DNA of 64,000 nt from Owenia fusiformis (taxonomy: Eukaryota; Annelida; Polychaeta; Sabellida; Oweniidae): NCBI GenBank assembly GCA_903813345.2, contig CAIIXF020000009.1:14274347-14338346 (forward strand), read 5' to 3'. Shown here one piece after another: positions 25,569-37,305 of the stretch (within the stretch, counting starts at the first letter, position 1; each line of letters begins with the position of its first letter). Position numbers and translations under genes: made by a program. The notes below the pieces were generated by a model, which was not told the origin of the DNA, did no database searches, and saw nothing but the letters and a program-made list of their open reading frames with translations.

Positions 25569-26693
25569 TATCGCACTTTGAAGAGCAAACTGGCCACCAT
25601 GCAATTTACCCAGCATGGCCAAAACCTAATCAGACCTTGGCACTAGTCTGCTCTTGCATCTGTAAACATTTCAAGTTGACAAGGTTGGCGGTTTTCCTGC
25701 AATTTTGATGACAAGAATTTATTTGTAGTCTTGAACTTTGGGAAAATTTAGATAACATTGTTTGTGACCTAATTTGATGACCTTCGACCTTGAAAATTTC
25801 ACTATTTCAGACCTCAGTAGGTGTTTTGTAATTAAGCTGACCTAAATTCAAATCCAAAATATCAATTTAGAAAATCAAATTTTTGACCTTTTCAAGATCA
25901 CTGAAGGTCAACGAAAGGTCAAATCTGAAATCTAAGGTCAGATTTGAACTTCTGAGAACTTGTAGATGTTTTTAAAAAAAAAATTTGGTCAATTTGGAGC
26001 AAGTTGAAAAATTCAAAATGGCCGCCAAATTGAAAAATTCAAAATGGCGACCATGTAATTCAGCCAGCATACCCAAAACCTAATCAGATCTTGGCAATAG
26101 TCTGCTCTTGCATCTGTAAAAATTTCAAGTTGAACGGATAAGTGGTTTTCCTGGAATTTTGATGACAAGATTTGTTGAAAAATTCAAAATGGCCGCCATG
26201 TAGCTTACCCAGCATGCCCTTAACCTAATCAGATTTTGGTACTAGTCTGCCTTTGCATCTGTAAAAATTTCAAGTTGAACAGGTAAGCAGTTATCCTGGA
26301 AATTTGATGACAAGAATTGATTTGTAGTCTCAAACTTTGAGAAACTTGGATAACATCATTTGTGACCTAGTTTAATGACCTTGACCTTCGACCTTGAAAA
26401 TTTCACTTTTTCAGACCTCAGTAGGTCTTTTGTTATTAAGCTGACCTAAATTTAAATCCAAAATATCAATTTTGAAAAATTCAAAATGGCCGCCATGTAG
26501 TCTACCCAGCATGCCCTTAACCTAATCAGATTTTGGTACTAGTCTGCCTTTGCATCTGTAAAAATTTCAAGTTGAACAGGTAAGCAGTTATCCTGGAAAT
26601 TTGATGACAAGATTTGGTTTATGTGCCGCCTGCCCGCACGCCCGCCCAACAGCACAAGACGACGACAATATAGCACTTTTTCAAAGTGCGATA
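25569..26693. mobile_element. TIR element with tandem ~295-bp units and a GC-rich tract
   Basis: Perfect 14-bp ends TATCGCACTTTGAA (25569-25582) and TTCAAAGTGCGATA (26680-26693). The interior repeats a unit holding aaaatggccgccatgtag, cccagcatgcccttaacc, tagtctgcctttgcatctgt and gacctcagtaggt. One end has gccgcctgcccgcacgcccg followed by acgacgacaatatagc. No coding frame. Confidence 0.8.
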
Positions 26694-26847
26694 ATAAAAA
26701 GACTTGTTGTGGTCTATTTTATTTTTGAATAATCCCAATATAAAACCTATTTCCAGGAGCACAGAACTCATTCCTTACAAGGTTTGCAATTTCCAGTTTT
26801 GCTCAGAGTGCTCAAAGAACTGAAGAACCAGCTGTTTTAACATTGTA

Positions 26848-27981
26848 CAGGGTGGTAAAAAATGGAAACCCTAATACCATTTTCCTCATATCTTTGTCAT
26901 TTTAAAAAATAACTCCCTGATATTTTACACTTTTGTACATCATTCAATTTGCTACCAGCCTACTTTATTTCATAACCATCAGATTGATAGTCACAATGTT
27001 ACAGTTCTTTAAAGGGTTCCGATTAGCATCCCGTATAAAAACAATATGGCGGCTCCAGGCAAATCAACTGGATCAGTCCATTTTTAAGAAATAAGGGGAG
27101 TTCTGTAAAATCCAGTTTATTGAAATTGTCTTTGAGATAAAGTAATCCGCTTATAATGATTTTGAAAACGTTATCCAAAGAGTGATTGCGTTCAAAGAAT
27201 ACATGTACAACAGCCAATATAAATCCTTGTATTAGAAACCGGTTTGTCTTGCTTTGTTTCATTTGTAGGATATTTCATATGCCAAGCTGTGTGCTATTAC
27301 GTTATGGGGAAATTTAGATGCCAATCTTTCCTTATTATACACAAATAGAAGATCCTGAAACTTCACCCATAAATGTGGAATTGATTTGTCAAAATAAGAA
27401 TCACCCTTTTATAAATCTGTGACGATCTATAATATACTTATGCTATATAACAGTTAGAGGTGTTGACACAACGACCTCGAACCTGTGAACCCTTGAGTAT
27501 TATTCCGGGATCGGGCCTTTTATACTAAACGGTGAGCAACACCAGAAACGAGCGTTCGATTTGCTAAACGATATGCGTCACCCTTTAAAGAACATGCCCA
27601 GTGGCCACTTTTGCGTTGTGGGGAAACCTGTACTCATCGTCTAAAATGTCCCTACCTGTGATGATATGGCAGAGAGAATGACCTCAAGACAATTGCAAAC
27701 CTCAAAAGTGAGATCATTTGTGTCATTCAGGCCATACCTGCTGAGGAATGCATTTGGGTCATTGACAACTGTGCTGTTTTGCATACAGAGTATAATGGCC
27801 AAATCTGAAGCAAGTTATTCATAGTGCTGTAAAATTGTGACTATCAGTCTGATGGTCATGAAATATGGTAGGGTGGTAGGAAATTGAATGACGTACAAAT
27901 GCGTGAAATATCAGGGAGTAATTCCTTAAAGTGACAAAGATATAAGGAAAATGCAGGGTTTCCATTTTTTTGATCACCCTG
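26848..27981. mobile_element. Tc1/mariner-type element, ~150-bp inverted repeats, TA duplication
   Basis: Begins cagggtggtaaaaaatggaa and ends in the inverse ...gatcaccctg, flanked by TA at 26846-26847 and 27982-27983. Arms extend to about 27000 and from about 27830. I recognise no transposase motif in the interior. Confidence 0.85.
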
Positions 27982-28211
27982 TACTTAACCGCACCTTGTT
28001 CTGGTGCATGGTTTTGAAAGGGGTAATACTATCAGGCCGTCATCTCATCCATAAATTACCAATGATTGGGATTGGTCAGTGTAAAAATGTCACAATTTGA
28101 TTGGTGATTGGACTGATTGTCCAAAGTATTTGATTGGATGACTGGTATCTCAGAAAAACTGAGATGATAGGTGACGCTTATGCATATTGACACAACAGGC
28201 ACATTCCGTTA

Positions 28212-28279
28212 ACGTACGGGAATCGAACCAAGGACCCTCAACTCACAAGTCAGATGCTCTACCCCTGAGCCATAAGGGT
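28212..28279 (-). pseudogene. tRNA-His(GTG)-like sequence, probably a SINE head or tRNA relic
   Basis: The reverse strand reads ggctcaggggtagagca (D arm, A box), ctgacttgtgagttgag (anticodon arm with GTG) and ggttcgattcc (T loop, B box). The acceptor strands do not pair, and the anticodon and T stems each carry mismatches, so it is unlikely to be a working tRNA. Internal pol III boxes look intact. Confidence 0.6.
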
Positions 28280-28705
28280 AAGCCAGTACAGCCAAGACTG
28301 TAGTAGTGACCTTCTACCAAGGGTTATGTAGGCTTGGGCTTCCCAAAATCAAGCAATGCATATAGGGGGGCCTCTGTTGGATAAGGGAAAAAAATTCAAC
28401 TTGTGCAATATGCGAAATGTCATCAACTCAAATCCGGGAAATTTAATAACTGTGAAATTGAAATTCTGAAAAATCGGGAAATTTTATAGCGTCAAAATTT
28501 AGACAATGCGACCATAGATGTTGGCCACATCGTTTTGTTTGTAACTAGGATCTCATAGTAAATAATTCAGAAGATGAGACACCAAATTGGAAAATGTGAC
28601 CATGCACCTTTCAAAACGTTCCTTATACAAAATGGTACCTGCTTCCCTGTGACAAATTTTGCAATTAATCTATTAATGAGATCATCATCTTTCTATTTCT
28701 ACTTC

Positions 28706-28947
28706 TTTGATTCGAGTAAATAACCTATGGACAGAGTAATTTGACTTCTAATACGGCAAATATTTTTCACTTGATCCGGGCTCTTGTGTGTCCAAATATC
28801 ATTGTAATTCTGACATCACATTTCTGGAATCACAGGATCACCGTTCAGATTTGGACAGACAAGAGCCCTGATCAAGTGAAAAAGTATTTGCCCTATTAAA
28901 AGTCAAATAACTGCATCCGTAGATTATTTACTTGAACCAAAGAAGTG
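28706..28947. mobile_element. Foldback element
   Basis: The arm ttctttgattcgagtaaata...gatccgggctcttg at the left reappears inverted as caagagccctgatcaagtg ... atttacttgaaccaaagaa. Arms are about 95 nt, loop about 60 nt. Confidence 0.8.
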
Positions 28948-29082
28948 TGTCCAAGGTCAGAATGACCCAGCCTTGCCCAAGTCGGTATTTTTTACTTATC
29001 CTGATCTTGAATTATTACCGTCTTGTACAATCCAATACATCTCCGCTGATATTATGCAAAGTTATTCCAAAATAGTACCGTA

Positions 29083-29876
29083 GGTACTGGGCTCACATGG
29101 TGTTGCTCAAAAGTGAAAGATGGCTAAAATGACAGAAAATAAAAAACGGATATAACTTTTTGCCGATTTTTTGTAACAAAATTATTTCATACAACTACTC
29201 TTTACAAAGACATTGCTTTTTACAATGCAGGACACCTGAAATTATTTGTAAAGCTAGGAAATGGGCCAAAAGTGAATTTCCCCGAGACAAAAAATGGTGG
29301 CCATTTTGAAAATAGGTGAGCTTTTGAAGCAGGAGTCACAGTTTTTTTTTCTTTATTGATGTTGAACAAAAATATTTTAAAACGGGAATCCTATCGACAG
29401 AGGATTTAAAAGCCAAGTGTTGACAGACAGAGGTTTTAAAACTTGCAACTATTTTGGACTGACTGAGAGACAGATGGACAAATCAATGTTTACTAAAATG
29501 GCTGAAAATAAAATAACGGATATGATTTTTTGCCGATTTTTTGTAACAAAATTATTTCATACAACTACTCTTTACAGTGAAATGTTTTTTTACAATGCAG
29601 GACACCTGAAATTATTTGTAAAGCTAGGAAATGGGCCAAAAGTGAATTTCGCGAAACAAAAATGGTGGCCATTTTGAAATTAGGTGAGCTTTTGAACCAG
29701 GAGTCATAGGGGAGTTTTCTGTATTGATGTTGGACAGAAATAACTTAAAACAGTAATCCTATCGACAGAGGTTTTAAAATGTGCCACTATTGTTGACGGA
29801 CGGACGCACGCACGCACGGACAGACAGACGGACAAGTGAGTGATTGCAAAAGCTCACCATGTGAGCTAATAATACC
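29083..29876. mobile_element. TIR element with two ~360-bp direct repeats
   Basis: Ends GCTCACATGGTG (29091-29102) and CACCATGTGAGC (29855-29866). About 29140-29400 (tttttgccgattttttgtaa, gcaggacacctgaaattatt, aatggtggccattttgaaa) is repeated at 29500-29770. A gacggacgcacgcacgcacg tract precedes the right end. Same plan as 25569-26693 and 45416-46349. Confidence 0.75.
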
Positions 29877-30353
29877 TACAGTGACAGGGGTATCGTGAAA
29901 CCTTATTGATTGACAAGATTGCATGGACACGATGTGTGACTTCAAGGAAATTGACCAATCAAAACGTTAGCAGGTTGACCTGCATAAACAAAGCAAACGA
30001 CTTGAAATTCAATGATCTGATCGAGTGTTTCTTTAGAGTTACAATATATTATGTAATCAAATGTACATTGGAATGTAAGCAGTCATTAATATTAAATCGT
30101 GCAATTCAATGTTAATTAAAACTGAATTAGCGATGAAGATGCACGAAGACCTAGTCTGTACATGCAGTCGTCCCGTTGAAAAGTGTACTTGTTTTTGACC
30201 GTGCATAATAATGAGCTAACGCGTCACAGCAGTCGTTGATTGGTCAAATTTACCGACATAAACATTGTGTCGGTAAAGCATGTGGCTTTCTCTTGGGTAC
30301 AAGGCGGTCATAATAGAAATCAAGATAAGTAAAAGAGACCGACTTGGGCAAGG

Positions 30354-30711
30354 CTAAGAATGACCCTAAACATGATGAAATAACTTTTTCAGCCCGCTGA
30401 AAATGTGACTGAATAAAGCTAAAAGTAGCTCTTCCGGAAAGGTCACTGAACAGGATCTTTTGAAGTTTTCAGAAAATGTACCCAATATATTATGCTCTAA
30501 CTAATGCAATCTTCGAAATTTTAGAGAATTGTCTGAAACAAAAATGGCAGTCATAAAAAGGAAAATAGATCGCCTTTCAATTCATTTTTTTCATTTTTTT
30601 CATTTTCTACGAATGATATCAATTTTCAAAGATTGTATTATTTTCCAGCCACATTTTCAGAGGCATGAGAGGGCTGAAAAAGTTATTTCATCATGTTTAG
30701 GGTCATTCTGA
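30354..30711. mobile_element. Foldback element
   Basis: gaatgaccctaaacatgatg ... ctttttcagccc at the left is inverted at the right as ggctgaaaaagttatttcat ... gggtcattc. The segment gaccgacttgggcaaggct beside the left arm is also inverted at about 28970-29000, so relatives are interleaved here. Confidence 0.75.
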
Positions 30712-32528
30712 CCATGTACATTGTGATCCTTGTCTTGTAAATGATATGTAGAGCTACTTGAATTGACTGGAGGTCAAAACAGAACTCTATTATCTTTGTT
30801 CAAAAAAAGTCTAAAAATGCCACATTTTTCGTCACTGCCTGTTTTGTCAATTCCTATTAAGTACCACTGCACCTTAAAGAATAACAAGACGCTTCGAATG
30901 AGGTATGACTTTTTTGGTGTCTCATCTTGAGGCATATTTATTGAGCTACTGATCCTACTACAAAACTCGAAAACAAATTTATAAACGGGCCTCATTTGCC
31001 ATTGAAATGGATCTCCAAATGTTCGCTGTAGTTTTATGAGTTTTCTCTAGAAATATGGATTGAGTAACTACAATTTAGTATAACCGTAGGTTTGAAATGA
31101 TGATGTTGAACTGATGTTAATACCATTCCCACGATTTCAAATTTAACTTTGCGCATACACAGCACTGAGAGAGCACATGCTCATGATTGTTCACATGATC
31201 ACATCCTGCAATTTGATTGGAGATAATGCGGGAGATGATGTAATGGGGAATCCCTGGAAACGATAGAGTATGAAAGAATTGTGGGAGCTACTCAATTCTT
31301 CTGTCCTCTCTCTAAATCTTGTTTGCAATCTGCGCAAGATTTGGTTAATGGCTCAAGCGCATTAAACCTAGTGATCTGATTGGTTCAAATTATCATGACG
31401 CATGCGCAATCAATAACTTTATAGGAACATTTAATTTGAGATAGATGTCACTTACGTTCATTATTTTACAGCAGTTCCTACCCATAATGCACCATACATT
31501 GCGGAAATATTTTTGTTAAGTGTCAAAACAAAAAGTATACACCCAAAACAAATCTAATGATATAATGTCAAAAAGCCCCAGATTCCTGGACGTAAATGGA
31601 AATATAAACACTTCCCGTAAATATTCTGACATTTAGTTTTCGGACTTCTCAGTCTACTAAAGTACAGTAGAGTATACCCACGGACCTCTGCCAGATTACG
31701 TCTTCTTGGTAGTGTCTAGGCTCAATAGATATACTCAAGGACAAGAGACAAAGTCTTCGGAAAATATATATTTCCTTGATTTTGGAGTCAATTTATCAAT
31801 AAACATCACATGTCATACCTCAAATGATGCGTACTGTTGTTAGCTTCATCTCCAATCACTAAAACCACACATTCAAGAAAGCATCTGTTGATAAAAGCAT
31901 AAAATAAGCAAGCGTATATGTTTTTTGGAGTGCTTCGGCTATTTCTGTTGTTCAAATGTTTATTCCCAAAGTCAAATGCCTTTTCTGAGAATGTGACCCC
32001 ATTCCAGCTGATGTCACATCAGAGATTACCAAGAAATCCCATGACGTTTCTTTAAACTCCTGTAGAAACAATAACAACGGTTTGTTAGGCTTCGTGATCC
32101 TTTACTTTCATTGGCTGTTTGTTGCGATGTGACATAATTCAAAAGACGAACAACATCGGACACTGCCGCGAAAATACCGAAGCACTCTATTATCTTTACG
32201 CTTTGAAAATTTGAAATATATGTCCCCGGAAAATTCAATTTACAGCATCGATACTTGAGATCACGCAACCATTCAAACTAATACATAAAGAAGAGATTAC
32301 AGGGTAAACATTGATCACTCAATGTTTGAGAGATGGAAAAGATACGAATATCAGTACGAGTGTCATATTTTTGGGTGGTCATTTTGGATGTGCCAGTTTT
32401 GGTTGGTGTCTTATCTTCTCATTTATTCTTTGAGCCAATACCAAAAGTGGCTGGATCTGGCTCCGGATCTGTGAGTATACCATTGATAATGATAGCAACT
32501 ACAGTGCTTGTGCTGACTTTGTTGTATA
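30712..32528. other. Gene-free region
   Basis: No exon with recognisable protein. Short frames at 30774-30995 and 32026-32268 show no family motif. Confidence 0.4.
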
Positions 32529-33355
32529 CTATTTTTTTCAAGGCCTGTCTGCGTCGCTAACATGCTAAATATAAGAGTTAGCTGACGTTTGGGAGTCTGA
32601 CTTACCTTCTAAAGGTTAGAACCCGAATCTTAATGAAACTATATCACCTTTGTTGCGTCGATGATGATGCATAAACATAGCATTTGATAGAAATTAGCGT
32701 AAATGCTTTTCCGACTTTTTCATTTTTCATCAATGTTGACTTCCGGGAAGGCGTTGTAGTTATCACGAAATAACGCATTGACCCTTGAACTTTACTTTGT
32801 TGACGTGTCAACCAAGCATGTCTGGTGTGAAAATTAAAAGAATATTAAGCAATGTTCTACATCCGCCAAGCTAAGTGAAGTAGTCAATATTAAAAATTAC
32901 CAATTTCAAGTGAAGTACGCAACGAACGAAACTGCGTGATCTACACTCCCACTATTGGTCTGAATGAAATGCTACGTAGAAATATGAGCCGTCTGCTGTA
33001 TTAGTCGATTAATAGAGAAAGACCTGTTGGTGATGCTTTATAATTTAGACCAAAACATTGAAGAACAAACGAACCTGTAAATCGTGAAAACAACGAACAA
33101 ATATTCGGTTTTCACATATGTTCGGTAATTTTTCGTATTGAAACTTCCGGAACTTACAAGGAAATCATTCATTTTCTCGATCCATGATTTACCTCTTGGA
33201 TGTTGTGGCAAATGCTCCATGGTTGACGGAACAAAGGTGATATGGTTTCATTAAGATTCGGGTTCTAACCTTTAGAAGGTAAGTCAGACTCCCAAACGTC
33301 AGCTAACTCTTATATTTAGCATGTTAGCGACGCAGACAGGCCTTGAAAAAAATAG
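32529..33355. mobile_element. Foldback element with ~120-bp arms
   Basis: ctatttttttcaaggcctgt ... gttagaacccgaatcttaat at 32529-32650 is inverted at 33235-33355. Interior unique. A diverged relative lies at 15600-15912. Confidence 0.85.
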
Positions 33356-33554
33356 TAGATCTAGTCTATTGATTCTAATGTAAATCTGCTAGTCTACATC
33401 ACCTGATATAAGTAGTTTATTCGCGCCCATGGTATTTTGCTTGGCTTTGTCATCATTCTTTCTTTCCTAAAGAAACATCTAAAAGTCTATATACGTTAGA
33501 TAGTGCGTGTAATCGTCTAATTTATAGGAAAATAGAAATATTTTCAATTCCCAG

Positions 33555-33859
33555 ACAAGGAGGATTGGCTCCCAGAGTGCAACATCGATATTCTGTCCCA
33601 TATATAGGCATGTCGTGCTACAAAATTTGAATTCCAACGACCGCCATTTTGTTCACTTCAACATTTGAATCGTGAATTTTGGTCTTATTTCCTAACGAAA
33701 AATTCAAAAACACACAGGAAATGATCAAGATTTTGGTTCGAATCTTTTGAACTGTTTATTTTGAATTTATAATCGGTTTTAATTTCAGAAAATAACGACA
33801 TTTCGGTGTTTTCATTGTTGGAAAATATCGAGTTCGATCCTGGGAGCCAATCCTCCTTG
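33555..33859. mobile_element. Short inverted-repeat element, ~20-bp arms
   Basis: acaaggaggattggctccca at the left and tgggagccaatcctccttga at 33841-33860. Interior about 270 bp, non-coding. Confidence 0.6.
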
Positions 33860-34288
33860 ATTCCCAGAGTACTATTATAAAAAGTAAACTATGGACGTCC
33901 AACGGAAAACGAAACTTTTAGAGAAAAATTAATATCTATTTCATAATTTGTAATTAAAAGTTAATCAACATGAGAAAAGATACATATACTATTATATGAT
34001 GTATCTGACTTCATTTTTAGCATTTTTAGGTAATATTCTCTAAGCCTTTGAAAGTGATCTAAAATTCAAGAGTTTGACTTTTCTTCCATGCTTTTTAAGG
34101 TCAAGGTCAATCAAAATTTGTGATTACTACAGGTTAAGTTACCACTCAGGTTTCTATAAATATACTATTTTATTACCCACAATGTGATATCATGATCTGA
34201 TTTTTACTAAAGGTAAGATTTTATTAATTATATAGTATACGTTGGTTAGATCTATATACTAAAGATAGATCTAGACGACCAAGTATTA

Positions 34289-35115
34289 CTCACTTCGAGA
34301 GCCATGTTAGATCTAGGAAACTTATGGCTCTCAAACGCAAAAGTGGACAGCTCATCGATTGTGACCTTTGAAATCGAATTAAGTCGATCAGCGGCCTACT
34401 TTTGTTCTCTAACTATGCTATACATCATTATCATCCTTCTGTGCAAGTATTGGAGTGCTGAGGTACTTCCTTTTCGATCAAGACTTGTAATTGTTAGTCG
34501 AGTGATTGTTTTTACTGCCGAATTCCAATATGGCGTTTTCTGCTCGGACATTTTCGTACATTTCCGGAGGTTGTCCGAACCTAACTAATTCTCAAAATTC
34601 ATTTCGTTCGTTGCGTATCTAAATTTTTACCTTTAAAACATGAATAATGAGATCTGCGGCTTACTTTTGGTCTCTAACTGTGTCTTACATCAGTATCATC
34701 AATCCGTGCAAGTATTGGAGCACTGAAATACTTCTTTTTCGATCAAGACTTGTAAATTGTTCATCGAGTGAATAATTTTTCGACCCATTTCCAATATGGT
34801 TGTTTGCTAGGAGCTAGATACGCAACGAACGAAATGAATTTTGAGAATGAGTTTTCTGAGGCAGAAAACGCCATATTGGAATTTGGCAGAAAAAACATTC
34901 ACCCGACTAACAATTACAAGTCTTGATCGAAAAGGAAGTACTTCAGCGCTCCAATACTTGCACGGAAGGATGATAATGATGTATGACATGGTTAGAGAAC
35001 AAAAGTAAGCCACGGATCAACTTAATTCGTGTTTCAAAGGTTACTATTATTCAGCTGTCCATTTCTCCGTTGGAGAGCCATAAGTTTCAAAATCTAAAAT
35101 GGCTCTCAAAGTGAG
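34289..35115. mobile_element. Foldback element inside duplication copy 1
   Basis: Ends ctcacttcgagagccat (34289) and atggctctcaaagtgag (35115). Long arms: agtcgatcagcggcctactt ... ttccaatatggcgttttctg is inverted at 34850-35040. The open frames here (FCSLTMLYIIIILLCKYWS on both strands) are mirror images from the palindrome and not genes. Confidence 0.85.
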
Positions 35116-35799
35116 TTTGCCTGGCTTATCTTATTCTTCTGCCACAGTGTGGCCTTACACCGTTTGTTTTAGCGCTTTTTACGCTATCTCTCCTAGACTG
35201 TTGTATAGTAGTCTAGATTTACATATTTAAGGTATTTAAACGATGAAATTTATTACAGTATTCTCATGCTACTAAATGTCATTTTATATAACCACTGTCA
35301 TGTTCATATTGTGCTTTACCATTGGTCATGACAGGCCTTGCAACCATTGTCACGGTCATGTCAGGCTTTAACATTACCACGATCCTTGCGAATCTTAAAA
35401 TCACTTAATAACATGGTGATGGTTGTGCCAGGCATAAGCCTTGTAACAGATAGCATGTGTAGAAAAGACGTACAGAGAAACAGGTGAGAAATTTCGAACA
35501 TGCAGACTTACCTTAAAGAGAGAATCGGATCTAGCGGGCAGGCAAACAAAAAATTGTTTCAATTTTAGAATATTTCTGGGTCATGTCATTCCTTGTCATG
35601 TCTATTTTCTAAAAATACCCAAAGTGCACAATTTATTTCAGGAAGACTAAGGATTTTTACAATAATGTATTGTTTTTGTATAAGAATGGTTACCATTCTT
35701 ATTATTTGGGAGAATTTAAACATTTTCACCCATTTTTTCATTTTGAATCCTTAATAACTTCACCAACTTATAACATATGGTGAATCCTTTTGGAAATAT

Positions 35800-36863
35800 T
35801 AGGTGGAATTACACCTACGATGTAAAAGCGCTTTTTAAAATCCTATCGGGTTTCGACCCGCCTTTAGAGTCAGGTGTAATCACGATCGCGGATTTAGAAA
35901 AGCGCTTTTGTAATCCTCCCAGACCCCTAGTCATTAAAAACCGCTTTCACACCCAAAGGCGGTTTAACGTGTAGGTGTAATAATACCGATTGGTTTTCAA
36001 GGCGCTTTAACTCGATTTTACACTGAACGAAAACTATATTTGCGCATGAGCATCAAGCATGTTATTGATTTCCGGTGTGGAGGAAACTTCAAAAAACAAA
36101 ATTCAAATATTGTGCAAAACTCAATCAAATCACCAAAATGTCGAAACAAAGTAGAATTTATTGGGACCACGTCAATACTGAGCGTATGCTTTCGATTAAA
36201 ATATAAAAAATGATAAAATAACGGACGAAATTACCCCTTCTTTCAGTTATACGCCCAGGGCTTATATACGAGAAATTCCGGTACTATTGTAGATTGGGGA
36301 AGGCGAGGGGAGGGGATGATTGAATAGTTGAAATTACCTCTCTACAATGAAGTCAAAAAAATGACGAGATCTTTGTCTTGTCCACATCGTTCGTTCCTGT
36401 CCCATATTACCAAGGATGCCAAACAGCCCCAACAAAAGTACCATCTTCATTTTACTGGATCTCTCTTGGATCTCTCCTAACGACCGAGCTTCTCTCTTTG
36501 CGCGCTTGTGCATTGTTTTCCATGCTTTCTTTAGCACATATTTGTTAACGCCAGAGGTAGATTGAATACGATTTAAGAAAAAAAGGAACATACAGTATCG
36601 GATCATTTTGAATCTCCAGAGATGGCGCTACGGTTGAAAGTGTATATCTAAATAGCAGATTTTGATGCAAATGCGATGGTTGATGGCAAATTTTTGTCTT
36701 AAATCAGTCTAAAAGCGCTTTAGAAAAATCAAGTGTAATCACGAAAAGTTGTCTTCAAGGCGCTTTTAAAATTCTGGTGTAATCAGGATTGCGGTTTTCT
36801 AGCCTACGTTACCCAAAACGCCTTGAAAGCGCCTTTAGCCATGAAATAGGTGTAATTCCACTA
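35800..36863. mobile_element. GCGCTTTT-rich inverted-repeat element in copy 1
   Basis: Ends taggtggaattacaccta (35800) and taggtgtaattccacta (36863). Both subterminal zones carry repeated AAAGCGC/GCGCTTT words. Interior about 600 bp without a recognised gene. Confidence 0.75.
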
Positions 36864-37305
36864 ATTGTATTTGAGATTGTAAGGAATAGATTGGTAGGTC
36901 AATTGTACATGTTGCTTGTAACTTTGTCACCCCCTATAGGTCTGATTCTACCTTTAAAGAGACTATACCATAGGATCACACTGGAATAGCCTGACAACGA
37001 TAAAGTCAGATACCGTTGTCACAAATGGCGGACATAACCATTGCTTCAATTAGATTTTTATGAGCTGTACGTTTAAAAGAACACCTAGATTAAATTCCTT
37101 TGGAACAACAATCAATCAAAGTGTCTTTATATACATTGTACAGTTAATAATGTTCTACCATCGAAATAAAGTCTTTAATTTAACTGATCATAATGAAATA
37201 CGGGACAACGGACACTGTATTACGATATGCCGTTGTCTTTGTAAATTATTTCGTTGTCATTGGCAATATCGAAGACGCTATATTTTGGCGATTCTCGACC
37301 TAATT

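Larger units (their letters stand above)
34073..37305 (+). repeat. 3.23-kb tandem duplication, copy 1
   Basis: Starts tttgacttttcttccatg and runs to cgacctaattt, where copy 2 begins with no spacer. By eye it differs from copy 2 at only a handful of sites: cattttgaat/cactttgaat, acatatggtg/acatatcgtg, a 3-nt gain at gtgtaataataccg and a 4-5 nt difference after ttagatctag. No gene recognised. It contains elements 34289-35115 and 35800-36863. Confidence 0.95.

Noticed and set aside
27721-27790. Possible splice donor (cagcag/gtatgg, minus strand) as RPP21 exon 1.
   Set aside because: The encoded residues do not match the expected RPP21 N-terminus and it lies inside a transposon.
34304-34588. 94-codon frame with a hydrophobic stretch, repeated at 37581 and mirrored at 34807-35013.
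   Set aside because: It arises from the arms of a foldback element; the same peptide appears on both strands.
36334-36606. 90-codon minus-strand frame, repeated in copy 2.
   Set aside because: Inside an inverted-repeat element, with no homology I recognise; duplication explains the recurrence.
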